Below the pieces are notes generated by a model that was not told the origin of the DNA, made no database searches, and worked only from the letters and a program-made list of their open reading frames with translations. DNA of 64,000 bases from Clostridium ljungdahlii. GTDB taxonomy: Bacteria; Bacillota; Clostridia; Clostridiales; Clostridiaceae. Made by a program: the position numbers and the translations under genes. Of this stretch, positions 20,244-32,245 are shown piece after piece; position 1 is the first letter of the stretch; each line of letters begins with the position of its first letter. The stretch is taken from NCBI RefSeq assembly GCF_001636845.1, contig NZ_LITT01000023.1, positions 62,001 to 126,000 on the forward strand. Direction: 5' to 3'.

Positions 20244-20873
20244 ATGAGTAAAGTAACACAAATAACACATCCACTTATACTGCATAAATTAGCGTTAATA
20301 AGGGATAAGCATACGGGATCTAAGGATTTTAGAGAACTTGTAGAAGAGGTAGCCATGCTTATGGCATATGAAGTTACAAGAAATCTTCAAACAGAGGATG
20401 TAGAAATAGAGACACCTATATGTAAAACAACTTGTAAAATGCTTTCAGGTAAAAAAGTTGCTATAATACCTATACTAAGAGCAGGTCTTGGAATGGTAGG
20501 AGGAATGATAAAACTTATTCCTGCAGCAAAAGTAGGACATATAGGGTTATATAGAGATGAAGTTACATTAAAGCCAGTAGAATATTTTTGCAAGTTACCA
20601 CAGGATATAGGAGAAAGAGAAGTAATTGTTACAGATCCAATGCTTGCTACAGGAGGATCTGCATCCGATGCCATAACTATATTGAAGAAAAAAGGTGCTA
20701 AGAATATAAGACTTATGTGTTTAATAGCTGCACCGGAGGGAATAAAAACAGTAACAGAAACTCATCCAGATGTAGATGTATACATAGCATCAATTGATGA
20801 AAAATTAAATGAAAATGGATATATAGTACCAGGACTTGGAGATGCTGGAGACAGGTTATACGGAACAAAATAA
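20244..20873 (+). CDS. upp: uracil phosphoribosyltransferase
   Basis: 209 residues, the normal length. It shows [27 protein letters not shown] and the PRPP loop [16 protein letters not shown], with C-terminal uracil-site [13 protein letters not shown]. It salvages uracil to UMP with PRPP. Ribosome site AGGAGG; own terminator downstream. Confidence 0.97.
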   Translation: MSKVTQITHPLILHKLALIRDKHTGSKDFRELVEEVAMLMAYEVTRNLQTEDVEIETPICKTTCKMLSGKKVAIIPILRAGLGMVGGMIKLIPAAKVGHIGLYRDEVTLKPVEYFCKLPQDIGEREVIVTDPMLATGGSASDAITILKKKGAKNIRLMCLIAAPEGIKTVTETHPDVDVYIASIDEKLNENGYIVPGLGDAGDRLYGTK

Positions 20874-20892
20874 TACCACTAAGTGTAGGAGT

Positions 20893-20925
20893 GAGTTCAC
20901 TTATAATTAAGTGAACTCTTTACTT
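20893..20925 (+). terminator. terminator of upp
   Basis: GAGTTCACTTA (20893-20903) pairs perfectly with TAAGTGAACTC (20908-20918), followed by TTTACTTT. Confidence 0.88.
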
Positions 20926-21015
20926 TAGAATTAAACCTTTGTGGATTGTTTTAAAACTTTGATTAATAGTTTATAATATAGGTTGTAATAATTATATATC
21001 AAGGAGATATTTATT

Positions 21016-21426
21016 ATGAGAAAAGATTGGGATAATTATTTTATAGACATCGCATTTAAAGTTGCGGAAAGAAGCACATGTCCTAGGCTGCATGTAGGGG
21101 CAGTCCTTGTTAAAAACAGAAGGATAAAGGGAACTGGATATAATGGAAGTCCCAGAGGCTTAGAGCATTGTGAGGATGTAGGGTGTTACATGAAGAATAA
21201 TCATTGTGTAAGAACAATTCATGCAGAAGTAAACTGTCTACTAGAGGTAGCTCCTGATGATAGAGAAAGCTCAACGCTATATGTTACTCATATGCCTTGT
21301 CCTGAATGTCAAAAATTAATAATTACCTGTGGAATTAAAAGAGTTGTATATTGTGAGGAGTATACTCCAGAAATTAATTGGTTTGAAAAAGCATCGGGAA
21401 TTGAATTAATATGCATAAAGAGATGA
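21016..21426 (+). CDS. comEB: dCMP deaminase (ComEB-like)
   Basis: 136 residues. The zinc site is complete: HAE (in RTIHAEVN) and PCPEC. The STCPRLHVGAVLVKNRRIKGTGYNGSPRG block is typical of deoxycytidylate deaminases. It makes dUMP from dCMP for thymidylate synthesis. In Bacillus the orthologue sits in the late competence operon; here it precedes tagO by 50 bp. Confidence 0.94.
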   Translation: MRKDWDNYFIDIAFKVAERSTCPRLHVGAVLVKNRRIKGTGYNGSPRGLEHCEDVGCYMKNNHCVRTIHAEVNCLLEVAPDDRESSTLYVTHMPCPECQKLIITCGIKRVVYCEEYTPEINWFEKASGIELICIKR

Positions 21427-21475
21427 GAATAACAGAATGTGTAGAAAACATAAGATGTGATTAAGGAAGGTTATT

Positions 21476-22504
21476 ATGAATAATTTGTATTTATTTGCAA
21501 TAGTTTCAATAATATTTTCAGTTATACTTACCCCCTTCATTAAAAAGCTCGCCATTAAACTAGATATTATGGATGTGCCTAAGGATAATAGAAGAATACA
21601 TAATAAGCCTATACCACTTATAGGTGGATTGGCTATATACTTTTCGTTTATAATTACTCTATTTTTGAAAACGGGTAAGCTTACAGAATCTGAAACGGGA
21701 CTTATACTGGGAGCTACTATTATAGTAATAGGAGGACTTTTAGATGATAAATTTGATATAAAGCCTTGGTGCAAACTATTATTTCAATTAGCAGCAGCAG
21801 GGGTTTTGATAATTTATGGAATAAAAATAGAAATAATTACGAATCCATTTGATGGTGTATACCAGTTTATAAATATAGGAGTAATATCCATTCCTTTAAC
21901 TATAATATGGGTAATTGGAATTACTAATGCACTCAATTTAATTGATGGTCTAGATGGGTTGGCAGCAGGTATTGCATTTATATCTTCTATAACTATGTTT
22001 ATTATAGCATTGTTGAATAATAGATATGAGGCAGCGGTTCTTACTAGTATATTATCTGGAGCTATACTTGGATTTTTACCTTACAATTTTAATCCAGCCT
22101 CTATATTTATGGGAGATACTGGGGCACAGTTGCTTGGCTTTTTACTTGCAGCTATATCTATGGAGGGTGCAATAAAATCTGCTGCAGCTTTTTCTGTAGC
22201 CGTACCTATTTTAGCACTTGGGATACCAATATATGATACTTTATTTGCAATGATAAGAAGAAAAATAAATGGAAGACCTATTATGCAAGCAGATAGAGGA
22301 CATTTGCATCATAGACTTCTTGATATGGGGCTTACACAAAAACAGGTTGTTATGATAATGTATAGTATAAGTGCAGTATTGGGGAGTATTTCTATAATAG
22401 CCATGGAGATAAATGCACAAAGATCATACTTCCTTCTAATAATAGTTATGGTTATTTTGGTTCTTATGGCTTGGAAGGCTGGATTTTTTAAACATAGAGA
22501 GTAA
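21476..22504 (+). CDS. tagO: undecaprenyl-phosphate GlcNAc-1-phosphate transferase
   Basis: 342 residues with about ten membrane helices, MraY/WecA/TagO family. Catalytic landmarks: GGLLDDKFDIKPW (DD motif), NLIDGLDGLAAG, MGDTGAQLLGF and the HLHHRL loop. It starts wall teichoic acid or another wall polymer by moving GlcNAc-1-P onto the lipid carrier. It is followed 17 bases later by the epimerase that makes UDP-ManNAc, the next sugar in teichoic-acid linkage units. Confidence 0.93.
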   Translation: MNNLYLFAIVSIIFSVILTPFIKKLAIKLDIMDVPKDNRRIHNKPIPLIGGLAIYFSFIITLFLKTGKLTESETGLILGATIIVIGGLLDDKFDIKPWCKLLFQLAAAGVLIIYGIKIEIITNPFDGVYQFINIGVISIPLTIIWVIGITNALNLIDGLDGLAAGIAFISSITMFIIALLNNRYEAAVLTSILSGAILGFLPYNFNPASIFMGDTGAQLLGFLLAAISMEGAIKSAAAFSVAVPILALGIPIYDTLFAMIRRKINGRPIMQADRGHLHHRLLDMGLTQKQVVMIMYSISAVLGSISIIAMEINAQRSYFLLIIVMVILVLMAWKAGFFKHRE

Positions 22505-22521
22505 AAAAGGAGGTTTTTAAT

Positions 22522-23676
22522 ATGAACAAAATTAAATGTGTTACTATATTTGGCACAAGACCAGAAGCAATAAAAATGGCTCCTTTAGTTAAGGAACTTG
22601 AGAAGAGAAAAGAAATAGATAATAAAATATGTGTTACTGCTCAACATAGGGAGATGCTTGATCAGGTTTTACAGCTTTTTAATATTGTTCCCAATTTTGA
22701 TTTAAATATAATGAAAACTAAACAGACATTGACAGGTATAACTAATAGAGTACTTCAGGGACTTGAGGAAATATTTGAAGATGAAAAACCAGATTTAGTA
22801 CTTGTTCATGGAGATACGACTACTACTTTTGCAGGAGCACTAGCTGCTTTCTATAAAAAAATAAGGGTTGGACATGTGGAAGCAGGGCTTAGGACATATG
22901 ATAAATATTTCCCATTTCCAGAAGAAATGAATAGAAAGCTTACAGGTGCTATAGCTGACCTTCATTTTGCACCAACTGCTGGATCAAAGTCTAATTTATT
23001 AAAAGAAGGTGTGTCTGAAAATCAAATATTTGTAACTGGAAATACAGTAATTGATGCTATGAGGTTTACAGTAGAGAAGAATTATAAATTTAGTAATGAG
23101 GAATTAAATACCATAGATTATGATAATAAAAAAGTTATAATGGTAACCGCTCATAGGCGAGAAAATTGGGGAGAGGGTATCAAGAATATTTGTAGTGCAT
23201 TAAAAAGGATTATAGATGAAAATAAAGATACAGAAATTGTTTATCTGGTACACTTGAATCCTGTAGTAAAGGATATGGTATATAAAGTACTTGGAAATGT
23301 TTCTAGGGTTCATTTACTGCCTCCACTAGATACTAAGGAAACACACAATTTAATGAATAAATGTTTTATGGTTATGACTGATTCGGGTGGACTTCAGGAG
23401 GAAGCACCCCATCTTGGAAAGCCTGTATTGGTGCTTAGAAATGTGACTGAAAGACCAGAGGCTGTAGAGGCAGGTACAGTAAGACTTGTGGGAACAGATG
23501 AAGGAAAGATAATAAAGTTAGCTAATGAGCTTATAAGAAATCCTAAGGAATATGATGTAATGAGTAAAGCTATAAATCCTTATGGAGATGGTAAGGCAGC
23601 TTATAGAATAACAGAAGCTATTTTACAATACTTTAATTTAGCAAAAGGTACATATAGTGAATTTAAATCAAATTAG
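22522..23676 (+). CDS. wecB: UDP-GlcNAc 2-epimerase (non-hydrolysing)
   Basis: 384 residues, GT-B fold. It opens CVTIFGTRPEAIKMAPLVKEL and carries QHREMLDQ, VHGDTTTTFAGALAAFY, GHVEAGLRT and the UDP site TDSGGLQEEAPHLGKPVLVLR. It interconverts UDP-GlcNAc and UDP-ManNAc. Its pairing with tagO supports a role in teichoic-acid-type linkage synthesis. Also called mnaA in Gram-positives. Confidence 0.96.
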   Translation: MNKIKCVTIFGTRPEAIKMAPLVKELEKRKEIDNKICVTAQHREMLDQVLQLFNIVPNFDLNIMKTKQTLTGITNRVLQGLEEIFEDEKPDLVLVHGDTTTTFAGALAAFYKKIRVGHVEAGLRTYDKYFPFPEEMNRKLTGAIADLHFAPTAGSKSNLLKEGVSENQIFVTGNTVIDAMRFTVEKNYKFSNEELNTIDYDNKKVIMVTAHRRENWGEGIKNICSALKRIIDENKDTEIVYLVHLNPVVKDMVYKVLGNVSRVHLLPPLDTKETHNLMNKCFMVMTDSGGLQEEAPHLGKPVLVLRNVTERPEAVEAGTVRLVGTDEGKIIKLANELIRNPKEYDVMSKAINPYGDGKAAYRITEAILQYFNLAKGTYSEFKSN

Positions 23677-24083
23677 AAAGTTATAATTTTGAATTTTCAT
23701 CCAGAATATTTATCCTTTTTAAAGGAAATGAGTATACATATTTATCATAATTGTACAGACAATATATTAATATATGATGTTAAAATGTCAATATATTGTT
23801 AAAAAGTAGTGTATTTTTTCCTATTTTCATTATTTGTACTATAATATTATATTGAGTGTATTGTATATTTAAAAAATATTTGGTACAATTAATTAGTTAA
23901 ATAAATTCTAAATTGTAAATTATCAGAATCCTTATTAAGGAAATACATAGATTTAATGAGAAATCATAAAAAAGTGTAATATAGACTGGCTAAAGTTGAG
24001 TAAAAATGGAGAAATTAAGACTTTTAGGTTGTATCTTTTTATCTTTTTAAGGTATATAATCTTAGTTATATCGGGGGAACTTG
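23677..24083 (+). promoter_or_regulatory. 407-bp AT-rich leader of the atp operon
   Basis: No coding sequence seen. It contains an exact 10-bp inverted repeat ACAATATATT (23759-23768) / AATATATTGT (23790-23799) and, near 24030-24062, a plausible promoter (TTGTAT ... TATAAT, spacer about 20). The operon's first translated remnant starts at 24084. Confidence 0.4.
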
Positions 24084-24330
24084 ATGAATAGACATATTTT
24101 GGACATGGTAAAGAAAGTAAAAGTTATGGATTATTTATATTATTAGGTGTTTCCATAGCAATATTTAATTTTTTATAAATAGTATTGTAGGTGTCCTCAT
24201 ATCAGAAAGACTTAGAAATTCATCAGCATCTTTGTATATAATAAGTTTTATTATACGAGTTGTAATGGCAGCAGGAATAGGATATTGGGTATTTAAGCAC
24301 AAAAAATATAATAGGTTTCCAATAAAGTAA
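24084..24330 (+). pseudogene. decayed second copy of atpI
   Basis: Three pieces in three frames align in order with the intact AtpI that follows. Frame from ATG 24084 (site GGGGGAAC): MNRHILDMVKKVKVMD against VQNDLRCMFKKVLIFD. Frame from 24125: YGLFILLGVSIAIFNFL against YSLVVLLGLGIAFINFI. Frame from about 24178 to the stop at 24328: NSIVGVL... and ISFIIRVVMAAGIGYWVFK against ISFIARVVIVCVIALVLFK. The first membrane helix is missing between pieces one and two, and a one-base shift separates two and three. No full protein can be made. Confidence 0.75.
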
Positions 24331-24344
24331 TGGAGGAAATGAAA

Positions 24345-24698
24345 GTGCAAAATGATCTTCGATGTATGTTCAAGAAAGTTTTGATTTTTGATGTAGTAAT
24401 AGGAATAACTTTAGTTATTGTAACTCAATGGTTGTTTAGAAACTATTCATTAGTAGTATTGCTTGGACTGGGTATAGCTTTTATAAATTTTATAGCAAAC
24501 GGAATAATAACAGAATATGCACTTTTAAATAAAACTATAAAATATAAAATTATAGCTTTTATAAGTTTCATAGCTAGAGTAGTAATAGTGTGTGTTATAG
24601 CATTAGTACTTTTTAAGATTAATAAATTTAATATGGTTGCTTATATGTTAGGATATAGTTTACAGTTTATATCTTTAACGTTATATGGAATAATATAA
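24345..24698 (+). CDS. atpI: ATP synthase subunit I
   Basis: 117 residues from GTG 24345, seven bases after GGAGGA; ATG 24330 and ATG 24339 are in frame but overlap or crowd that site. Four membrane helices are predicted. It is an AtpI-type assembly factor for the c-ring, at its usual place ahead of atpB. A decayed paralogue lies directly upstream. Confidence 0.82.
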   Translation: MQNDLRCMFKKVLIFDVVIGITLVIVTQWLFRNYSLVVLLGLGIAFINFIANGIITEYALLNKTIKYKIIAFISFIARVVIVCVIALVLFKINKFNMVAYMLGYSLQFISLTLYGII

Positions 24699-24731
24699 CA
24701 GACAAATAAATTATGGGAGGGAAGTGATTAT

Positions 24732-25412
24732 TTGGAGAAATTTGTGCCTTTATTTTACCTAAATTTGTTTGGATATAAATTTGGGGTTACCTCAAGTTTG
24801 CTTATTCAGTGGGTAATAATTGTAATACTAACTATACTGGCTATTGTATTCACAAGAGACTTGAAGAAGATTCCTAACAAAAAGCAAAATGTTGTAGAAA
24901 TACTGGTAGAAACTTTTAATAAGCTTGTAAAAGAAAATATGGGAGAGGGATATGCTGCTTATGTTCCATACATAGGTACACTTGCAATGTTCCTTTTACT
25001 TATGAACTTAGCAGGTTTAGTAGGTTTAAAACCACCAACGCTTGACCTTAGTGTAGTTGCGGGTCTAGCATTAATAACCTTTGTTCTTGTGCAAGCAAAT
25101 GGTATTATAAAGATAGGTTTAGGTCATTATTTCTCAGCTTATTTTCAACCTTATGCGGCAATGTTGCCTTTAAATCTTATTGAAAGATTTATGTTACCTG
25201 TATCTCTAACATTGAGGTTATTTGGTAATATGACTGCAGCTGTTGTTATAATGGATATGGTTTATAATGCATTAGGTAATATAGCTTGGGTAGCACAACT
25301 TGGTATTCCAGTACCACTCCATGCATATTTTGATGTATTTGATGGTACAATTCAAATGGTTATATTTATGATGTTAACGATGATTAACATTAAAATTACA
25401 GCAGAACATTAA
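24732..25412 (+). CDS. atpB: F0F1 ATP synthase subunit a
   Basis: 226 residues from TTG 24732, with GGGAGGGAAGTG before it. Five to six membrane helices. The essential arginine lies in LPVSLTLRLFGNMTAAV. It forms the ion half-channels against the c-ring. Confidence 0.96.
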   Translation: MEKFVPLFYLNLFGYKFGVTSSLLIQWVIIVILTILAIVFTRDLKKIPNKKQNVVEILVETFNKLVKENMGEGYAAYVPYIGTLAMFLLLMNLAGLVGLKPPTLDLSVVAGLALITFVLVQANGIIKIGLGHYFSAYFQPYAAMLPLNLIERFMLPVSLTLRLFGNMTAAVVIMDMVYNALGNIAWVAQLGIPVPLHAYFDVFDGTIQMVIFMMLTMINIKITAEH

Positions 25413-25419
25413 TATTTAA

Positions 25420-25728
<309 letters not shown>

Positions 25729-25779
25729 TGCATAGCATATTATTAAAATCTATGCCTGAAGGGAGGCTTTTATAATAGG

Positions 25780-26259
25780 ATGGAGATACATGTTTCTCAA
25801 ATTATTGCTACTATTATAAACTTTCTAATACTATATTTTATTCTTAGACATTTTCTATTTAAACCAGTAAATGATACTATTGATAAAAGGCAAAATGAAA
25901 TAGTAACTAAGATAAATAAAACAGAAGAAGATATGAAAAAAGCAGAAGAATTAAGAATAGAAAATAAAAATAAATTAAGTTTAGCAAAACAAGAGGGAAA
26001 AAATATAGTAGAAGATTATAAAGTAAAAGCTGGAAAAGTTTCCTCAGATATACTAAAAGAGGCTCATGAAGAAGCTCAGACTATAGTTAAGAGAGCAAAA
26101 GTCGAAGCTGAAAGAGAAAAAGAAAAAGCAGCAGATGAAATAAAAGGTCAGGTTATAGATTTGGCTGTTTTAGTATCTTCAAGGGCTTTAGAAGGATCTA
26201 TAGATGAAGAACAACATAGGAGACTTATTAAGGATTTTATAGCTAAGGTAGGTATCTAA
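25780..26259 (+). CDS. atpF: F0F1 ATP synthase subunit b
   Basis: 159 residues: one N-terminal helix (about 8-27), then a long charged coiled coil forming the peripheral stalk. GGGAGG is about 15 bases before ATG 25780, longer than usual; no better start is visible. Confidence 0.95.
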   Translation: MEIHVSQIIATIINFLILYFILRHFLFKPVNDTIDKRQNEIVTKINKTEEDMKKAEELRIENKNKLSLAKQEGKNIVEDYKVKAGKVSSDILKEAHEEAQTIVKRAKVEAEREKEKAADEIKGQVIDLAVLVSSRALEGSIDEEQHRRLIKDFIAKVGI

Positions 26260-26261
26260 CT

Positions 26262-26807
26262 ATGTATGAGTATTTAGATAGGAGATACGCTCTCGCACTT
26301 TATAAAATTGCAGAAGAAAAAGGTAAAGTAGAGCAGTATTTAGATGAATTAAGGAAAGTAGTAGCTCTAATAAATAAAGATGACGACTTTATAGAAATAA
26401 TAAAACACCCACAAGTCAGTAATTCAAGTAAAAAGAAGATTTTTATTGATGTTTTTAAAGGGAAGATAGATGAAGACGTATTATCTTTTTTATTAGTCCT
26501 TATAGAAAAAGGCAGGATTCTTGAACTTGAAGGTAAACTTAAACAAATGGAGAAGATTTATCTTGAAAAAAATAAAACTGCTATAGCTAAGGTTAAAACA
26601 GTTATATCTTTGGAAGATAAAGAAAAAGAAGATCTTGTTCATAAACTAGAAAAAAAGTATGATAAAAAGATTTTATTACAAGAAGAAATAGATCCAAGTA
26701 TAATAGGTGGAGTATGTATTGAAGTAGACGGTGAAGTTATTGATGGTAGTATAAGATCAAAACTTTCTGAAATGAAAAAAATAATGCTTAAGGGAGAACA
26801 GAGGTGA
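26262..26807 (+). CDS. atpH: F0F1 ATP synthase subunit delta
   Basis: 181 residues. The N-terminal helical domain ([19 protein letters not shown]) and the C-terminal [20 protein letters not shown] motif are typical of OSCP/delta. Two bases separate it from atpF, so translation is probably coupled. Confidence 0.95.
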   Translation: MYEYLDRRYALALYKIAEEKGKVEQYLDELRKVVALINKDDDFIEIIKHPQVSNSSKKKIFIDVFKGKIDEDVLSFLLVLIEKGRILELEGKLKQMEKIYLEKNKTAIAKVKTVISLEDKEKEDLVHKLEKKYDKKILLQEEIDPSIIGGVCIEVDGEVIDGSIRSKLSEMKKIMLKGEQR

Positions 26808-26811
26808 GCCT

Positions 26812-28326
26812 ATGAACATAAAACCTGAAGAAATAACTTCAATTATAAAAGATGAAATACAGAAATATGAAAAGAAAATAGAAACAGTTGATTCAGGTAC
26901 AATAATTCAAATCGGTGATGGTATTGCTAGAGTTTATGGCCTTAATCAATGTATGGCAAATGAACTCTTAGAGTTTCCAAATGATGTTTATGGTATGGCT
27001 TTAAACCTTGAACAGGATAATGTAGGTTGTGTTCTTTTGGGTTCCCAGAAGGGAATAAAAGAAGGAGATACAGTTAAAAGAACAGGTAGAGTTGTAGAAG
27101 TACCAGTAGGTGAAGCTATTGTTGGAAGAGTTGTAAATTCGCTTGGACAGCCTATTGATGGAAAAGGTCCTATAAAGACATCAGAAACTAGGCCTGTAGA
27201 TCTTGTAGCTCCAGGAGTTATAACAAGACAGTCAGTTAAACAACCACTGCAAACTGGGTTAAAGGCTATAGATTCAATGATACCAATTGGGAAAGGACAA
27301 AGGGAATTAATAATAGGAGACAGGCAAACAGGTAAGACTGCCATTGCCATGGATACTATAATAAATCAAAAAGGAAAAGATGTAATATGCATATATGTAG
27401 CTATAGGTCAGAAACAGTCTACTGTAGCTCATATAGTAAATGACTTGACAGAAACAGGTGCTATGGACTATACCATAATAGTATCTGCATCAGCATCTGA
27501 GTCAGCACCACTTCAGTATATTGCTCCCTATGCAGGATGTTCCATGGGTGAATATTTTATGAATAAGGGAAAAGATGTACTTATAGTGTATGATGATTTA
27601 TCTAAGCATGCGGTTGCCTATAGAGAAATGTCATTATTACTCCGTAGACCGCCAGGAAGAGAAGCATATCCTGGGGATGTATTCTATTTGCATTCAAGAT
27701 TACTTGAAAGAGCTGCAAAGCTTTCTGATAAGTTAGGTGGAGGCTCACTTACAGCACTTCCTATAATAGAAACTATGGCAGGAGATGTTACTGCATATAT
27801 ACCAACAAATGTTATTTCTATAACAGATGGTCAGATATTCCTTGAATCAGAGCTTTTCTATGCAGGACAAAGACCAGCTATAAATGCAGGTATATCTGTA
27901 TCCAGAGTTGGTGGTAATGCACAAATTAAGGCAATGAAGCAGGTAGCAGGTACCCTTAGATTGGATTTAGCCCAGTATAGAGAACTTGCATCATTTGCTC
28001 AATTTGGATCAGACCTTGATAAAGAGTCTATGAAGAGACTTGAAAAAGGTAAGAGATTAACAGAAATATTAAAACAACCTCAATACAAACCAATGCCTGT
28101 AGAAAATCAGGTAATGATACTGTTTGCAGCTGGTAGAGAGTATATAATGGATGTACCGGTTGAAAAAGTTGTAGAATTTGAAGGAGAATTCCTTGATTAT
28201 ATGAATACTCATCATAAAGAAATAGGTGAGGAAATAAGAAATAAAAAAATTATATCCGATGAATTAAGTGATAAACTTGGAAATGCTATAGAGGAATTCA
28301 AAAAAATATTTTTAGCAGAGGCATAG
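26812..28326 (+). CDS. atpA: F0F1 ATP synthase subunit alpha
   Basis: 504 residues. Walker A-like [11 protein letters not shown], arginine finger region in [11 protein letters not shown], and the family block [23 protein letters not shown]. It forms the non-catalytic nucleotide sites of F1. Confidence 0.98.
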   Translation: MNIKPEEITSIIKDEIQKYEKKIETVDSGTIIQIGDGIARVYGLNQCMANELLEFPNDVYGMALNLEQDNVGCVLLGSQKGIKEGDTVKRTGRVVEVPVGEAIVGRVVNSLGQPIDGKGPIKTSETRPVDLVAPGVITRQSVKQPLQTGLKAIDSMIPIGKGQRELIIGDRQTGKTAIAMDTIINQKGKDVICIYVAIGQKQSTVAHIVNDLTETGAMDYTIIVSASASESAPLQYIAPYAGCSMGEYFMNKGKDVLIVYDDLSKHAVAYREMSLLLRRPPGREAYPGDVFYLHSRLLERAAKLSDKLGGGSLTALPIIETMAGDVTAYIPTNVISITDGQIFLESELFYAGQRPAINAGISVSRVGGNAQIKAMKQVAGTLRLDLAQYRELASFAQFGSDLDKESMKRLEKGKRLTEILKQPQYKPMPVENQVMILFAAGREYIMDVPVEKVVEFEGEFLDYMNTHHKEIGEEIRNKKIISDELSDKLGNAIEEFKKIFLAEA

Positions 28327-28348
28327 TTTCTTCTGCGGGAGGTGAAAT

Positions 28349-29200
28349 ATGGCAGGGGCAGGACTTGTTACAATAAAAAGAAGAATTAGATCAATAACCA
28401 GTACTCAAAAAATAACAAATGCCATGGGACTCATTGCCACCTCTAAACTTAGAAAAGTTAGAAAAAAGCTTGAGGCAAATAATAAATATTGTGAACTATT
28501 TAGTTCCCTTATGAATGAATTTGTTTTAGGAGCAGAGGGAAGAAACATTTATATACATGGTAATAAAAGCAATAAGAAACTCTACATAGCTTTAAATTCA
28601 GATACAGGATTATGCGGAGGCTTTAATGGCAGTGTAGTAAATGAAGCAGATGCTGCAATGTCAAAAAATAAAGAAAATTGCCTTTTGATATCTGTGGGAC
28701 AAAAAGGAAGAACGTATTTTAAAAGGCTTAAGTATAGTACAGAAGCAGAATATGTGGATATTTCGGATGTTCCTACTATAAATGAAGCAAATACCATAGT
28801 ATATAAGGCTCTAGACCTTTATAGAAGTGGCGAGGTTGGAGAAGTTAATATAGTATATACTAAGTTTATTTCAACAGTTAGACAAAAAGTAGTTGTTGAA
28901 AAATTACTTCCATTGGAAGCTGAGAAAAAAGAAAAAACAAATTATCTTGTTAAATTTGAACCGTCAATAGATGAAATGATGGATGAAGTAGTACTTTTAC
29001 ACTTAAAGCAAAAAGTACTTAACTGTATGATAAATTCAAAAGTAAGTGAACAGGCTTCCAGAATGACAGCAATGGATGGGGCAACTAAAAATGCAAATGA
29101 TTTACTGGATAAATTGAATCTTAAATACAATAGAGAGAGACAATCTGCTATTACACAGGAAATAACTGAAATAGTTGGAGGAGCAGAAGCTCTTAAGTAA
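28349..29200 (+). CDS. atpG: F0F1 ATP synthase subunit gamma
   Basis: 283 residues. N-terminal coiled-coil RRIRSITSTQKITNAMGLIA and C-terminal RQSAITQEITEIVGGAEAL form the rotor shaft. Ribosome site GGGAGGTG. Confidence 0.97.
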   Translation: MAGAGLVTIKRRIRSITSTQKITNAMGLIATSKLRKVRKKLEANNKYCELFSSLMNEFVLGAEGRNIYIHGNKSNKKLYIALNSDTGLCGGFNGSVVNEADAAMSKNKENCLLISVGQKGRTYFKRLKYSTEAEYVDISDVPTINEANTIVYKALDLYRSGEVGEVNIVYTKFISTVRQKVVVEKLLPLEAEKKEKTNYLVKFEPSIDEMMDEVVLLHLKQKVLNCMINSKVSEQASRMTAMDGATKNANDLLDKLNLKYNRERQSAITQEITEIVGGAEALK

Positions 29201-30607
<1,407 letters not shown>

Positions 30608-30673
30608 AGTGATTTATTAAGCAAAATTGGTTTGAGAGAATTTTGTTTAATGTAAATTTTAAAGGAGATTAAT

Positions 30674-31072
30674 ATGTCAGAAGTTTTAAAATTAACTATC
30701 CTTACTCCCGATAGAGAATTCTATGAAGGAGAAGTAGTAGAAGTAATAACGGAAAGTATTCAAGGCGACATAGCAATTCTTCCAGACCATATGCCTTTAG
30801 TTACCACTTTAAAACCTGCAAATACCGAAATCGTTCAAAAAGATGGCAAAAAATTAAAGGCATTTACATCAACCGGAGTACTGGAAGTAATAAATAATGA
30901 GCTAAAAATTTTATGTGATTCTTGTGAATGGCCAGATGAAATAGACATAGATAGAGCAAAAGCTGCTAAAGATAGAGCTGAAAAAAGATTAGCTAATCAG
31001 AAAGACGGAGTCGATGTAAAAAGAGCAGAAATGGCATTGGCTAGGGCACTGGCTAGAATTAATCTGAAATAA
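30674..31072 (+). CDS. atpC: F0F1 ATP synthase subunit epsilon
   Basis: 132 residues: an N-terminal beta sandwich (LTILTPDREFYEGEVVEVI, GDIAILPDHMPLVT) and a C-terminal helical hairpin rich in Ala/Lys/Arg. It is the last gene of the operon; a strong terminator follows. Confidence 0.96.
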   Translation: MSEVLKLTILTPDREFYEGEVVEVITESIQGDIAILPDHMPLVTTLKPANTEIVQKDGKKLKAFTSTGVLEVINNELKILCDSCEWPDEIDIDRAKAAKDRAEKRLANQKDGVDVKRAEMALARALARINLK

Positions 31073-31110
31073 TGGAGCTTTTGATAATTTGCTGTATTTT
31101 AATTGAAGAT

Positions 31111-31160
31111 AAAAAAGCACTACCTAAAATCATTAACATAATGATTTTGGATAGTGCTTT
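31111..31160 (+). terminator. terminator of the atp operon
   Basis: AAAAAAGCACTACC-AAAATCATTA pairs with AATGATTTTGG-ATAGTGCTTTTTT. The long stem ends in a T run. From here to 31378 (about 220 bp) no gene is seen. Confidence 0.9.
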
Positions 31161-31378
31161 TTTTATACCTAAAAATATTCACATTTTGTTATTTAGAATT
31201 ATATACTAATATAGGTCCCTCCTATGGAATCTTTATTTTTTGAAATACTAATGTCAGTTCTCTAGTATAAAAAAAGACTATCAGATAAAATTTAGCAGCT
31301 TAAACTAAGTATATATTTATTGAATATTAAAAGGAAAAGTTGTCCATAATTTTTAAAGAGAAATAGAAGGGGGTGAAA

Positions 31379-31417
31379 ATGTTCTGTTTAATTTTATGCA
31401 GAACTAAATATACATGA
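31379..31417 (+). CDS. 12-residue leader ORF overlapping ywmB
   Basis: ATG 31379 follows an excellent ribosome site (GAAGGGGG), encodes MFCLILCRTKYT and stops at TGA 31415-31417, overlapping the ywmB ATG 31414 as ATGA. ywmB has no good site of its own, so translation is probably coupled through this short peptide. No attenuator hairpin is evident in it. Confidence 0.5.
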   Translation: MFCLILCRTKYT

Positions 31418-32151
31418 AAAGGCTAAAAATGTTAAGCTACTTATTGGTTCTTGTATTTTTTTTTCAATATTATGTTTGTGCTTCAGGAAATAATTTAGGT
31501 GTAAAATCTACCTCATTACAAAAATCCGTTTCTAATGTAAAGGAAACAGATATGTTTAAAAACATACTAGAAAAGACTAACAGTACCCCAGTGGAGTATG
31601 GAATTATGGCTACTTTTAATACTTCTAGTGATAAGGAAAAGGTTGTAGATGAAATATTAAAGGTATTAATGAGATATAGTGAATGTAACAAAAAAGTGTG
31701 GAGAAATAATAAAATTTATTGTATAGAATTTAATGGATATTATGCAGAGGGCTATGTAGAAGGTGTAGAAAATGAAAATTGTAATATCATTACAGTTAAC
31801 ATTATAAGAAAATCCAGTCAGTATAAATTGCAGGATTTGAAAAGTATGGTAGATAGATCTATAGGGGGTAGAAAAGAAAAGTGTAAGTATTTTGAATATG
31901 TAAAGGCAAAAACTCAGAAGCAAGATGTAAGTAGTGTAAATAGTGAAGTTAAAAACATTTTAAAATGCTATGGTACATCTGACATTAAAACTATAGCTTT
32001 AGAGGAAGGATACAGTTCTACTGCTTATACCCATAAGTATGAGCCAATACAAAGTGGCACAGGTTTAATAGATTTTAACTATGCTGTCGTAAAATATGAT
32101 ACAGGCACTTATATAATTATGGGAACTCCAGAAATAATGGTGACATATTAG
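31414..32151 (+). CDS. YwmB-like exported protein
   Basis: 245 residues with an N-terminal signal peptide (hydrophobic 8-22, CASG end). The mature part resembles the YwmB family (TATA-box-binding-protein-like fold) with repeated alpha/beta units. The assignment leans on position: ywmB-murA-spoIID-spoIIQ is conserved in spore formers. Its function is unknown. The start overlaps a leader ORF. Confidence 0.7.
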   Translation: MKRLKMLSYLLVLVFFFQYYVCASGNNLGVKSTSLQKSVSNVKETDMFKNILEKTNSTPVEYGIMATFNTSSDKEKVVDEILKVLMRYSECNKKVWRNNKIYCIEFNGYYAEGYVEGVENENCNIITVNIIRKSSQYKLQDLKSMVDRSIGGRKEKCKYFEYVKAKTQKQDVSSVNSEVKNILKCYGTSDIKTIALEEGYSSTAYTHKYEPIQSGTGLIDFNYAVVKYDTGTYIIMGTPEIMVTY

Positions 32152-32245
32152 GAATCATATAATATGGATGTTTTTGTTAAATGTAACTTATAAGGCGGTA
32201 CAAAAATTAAGTAACATATTAGCAATTATAGAATGGAGGAACATT

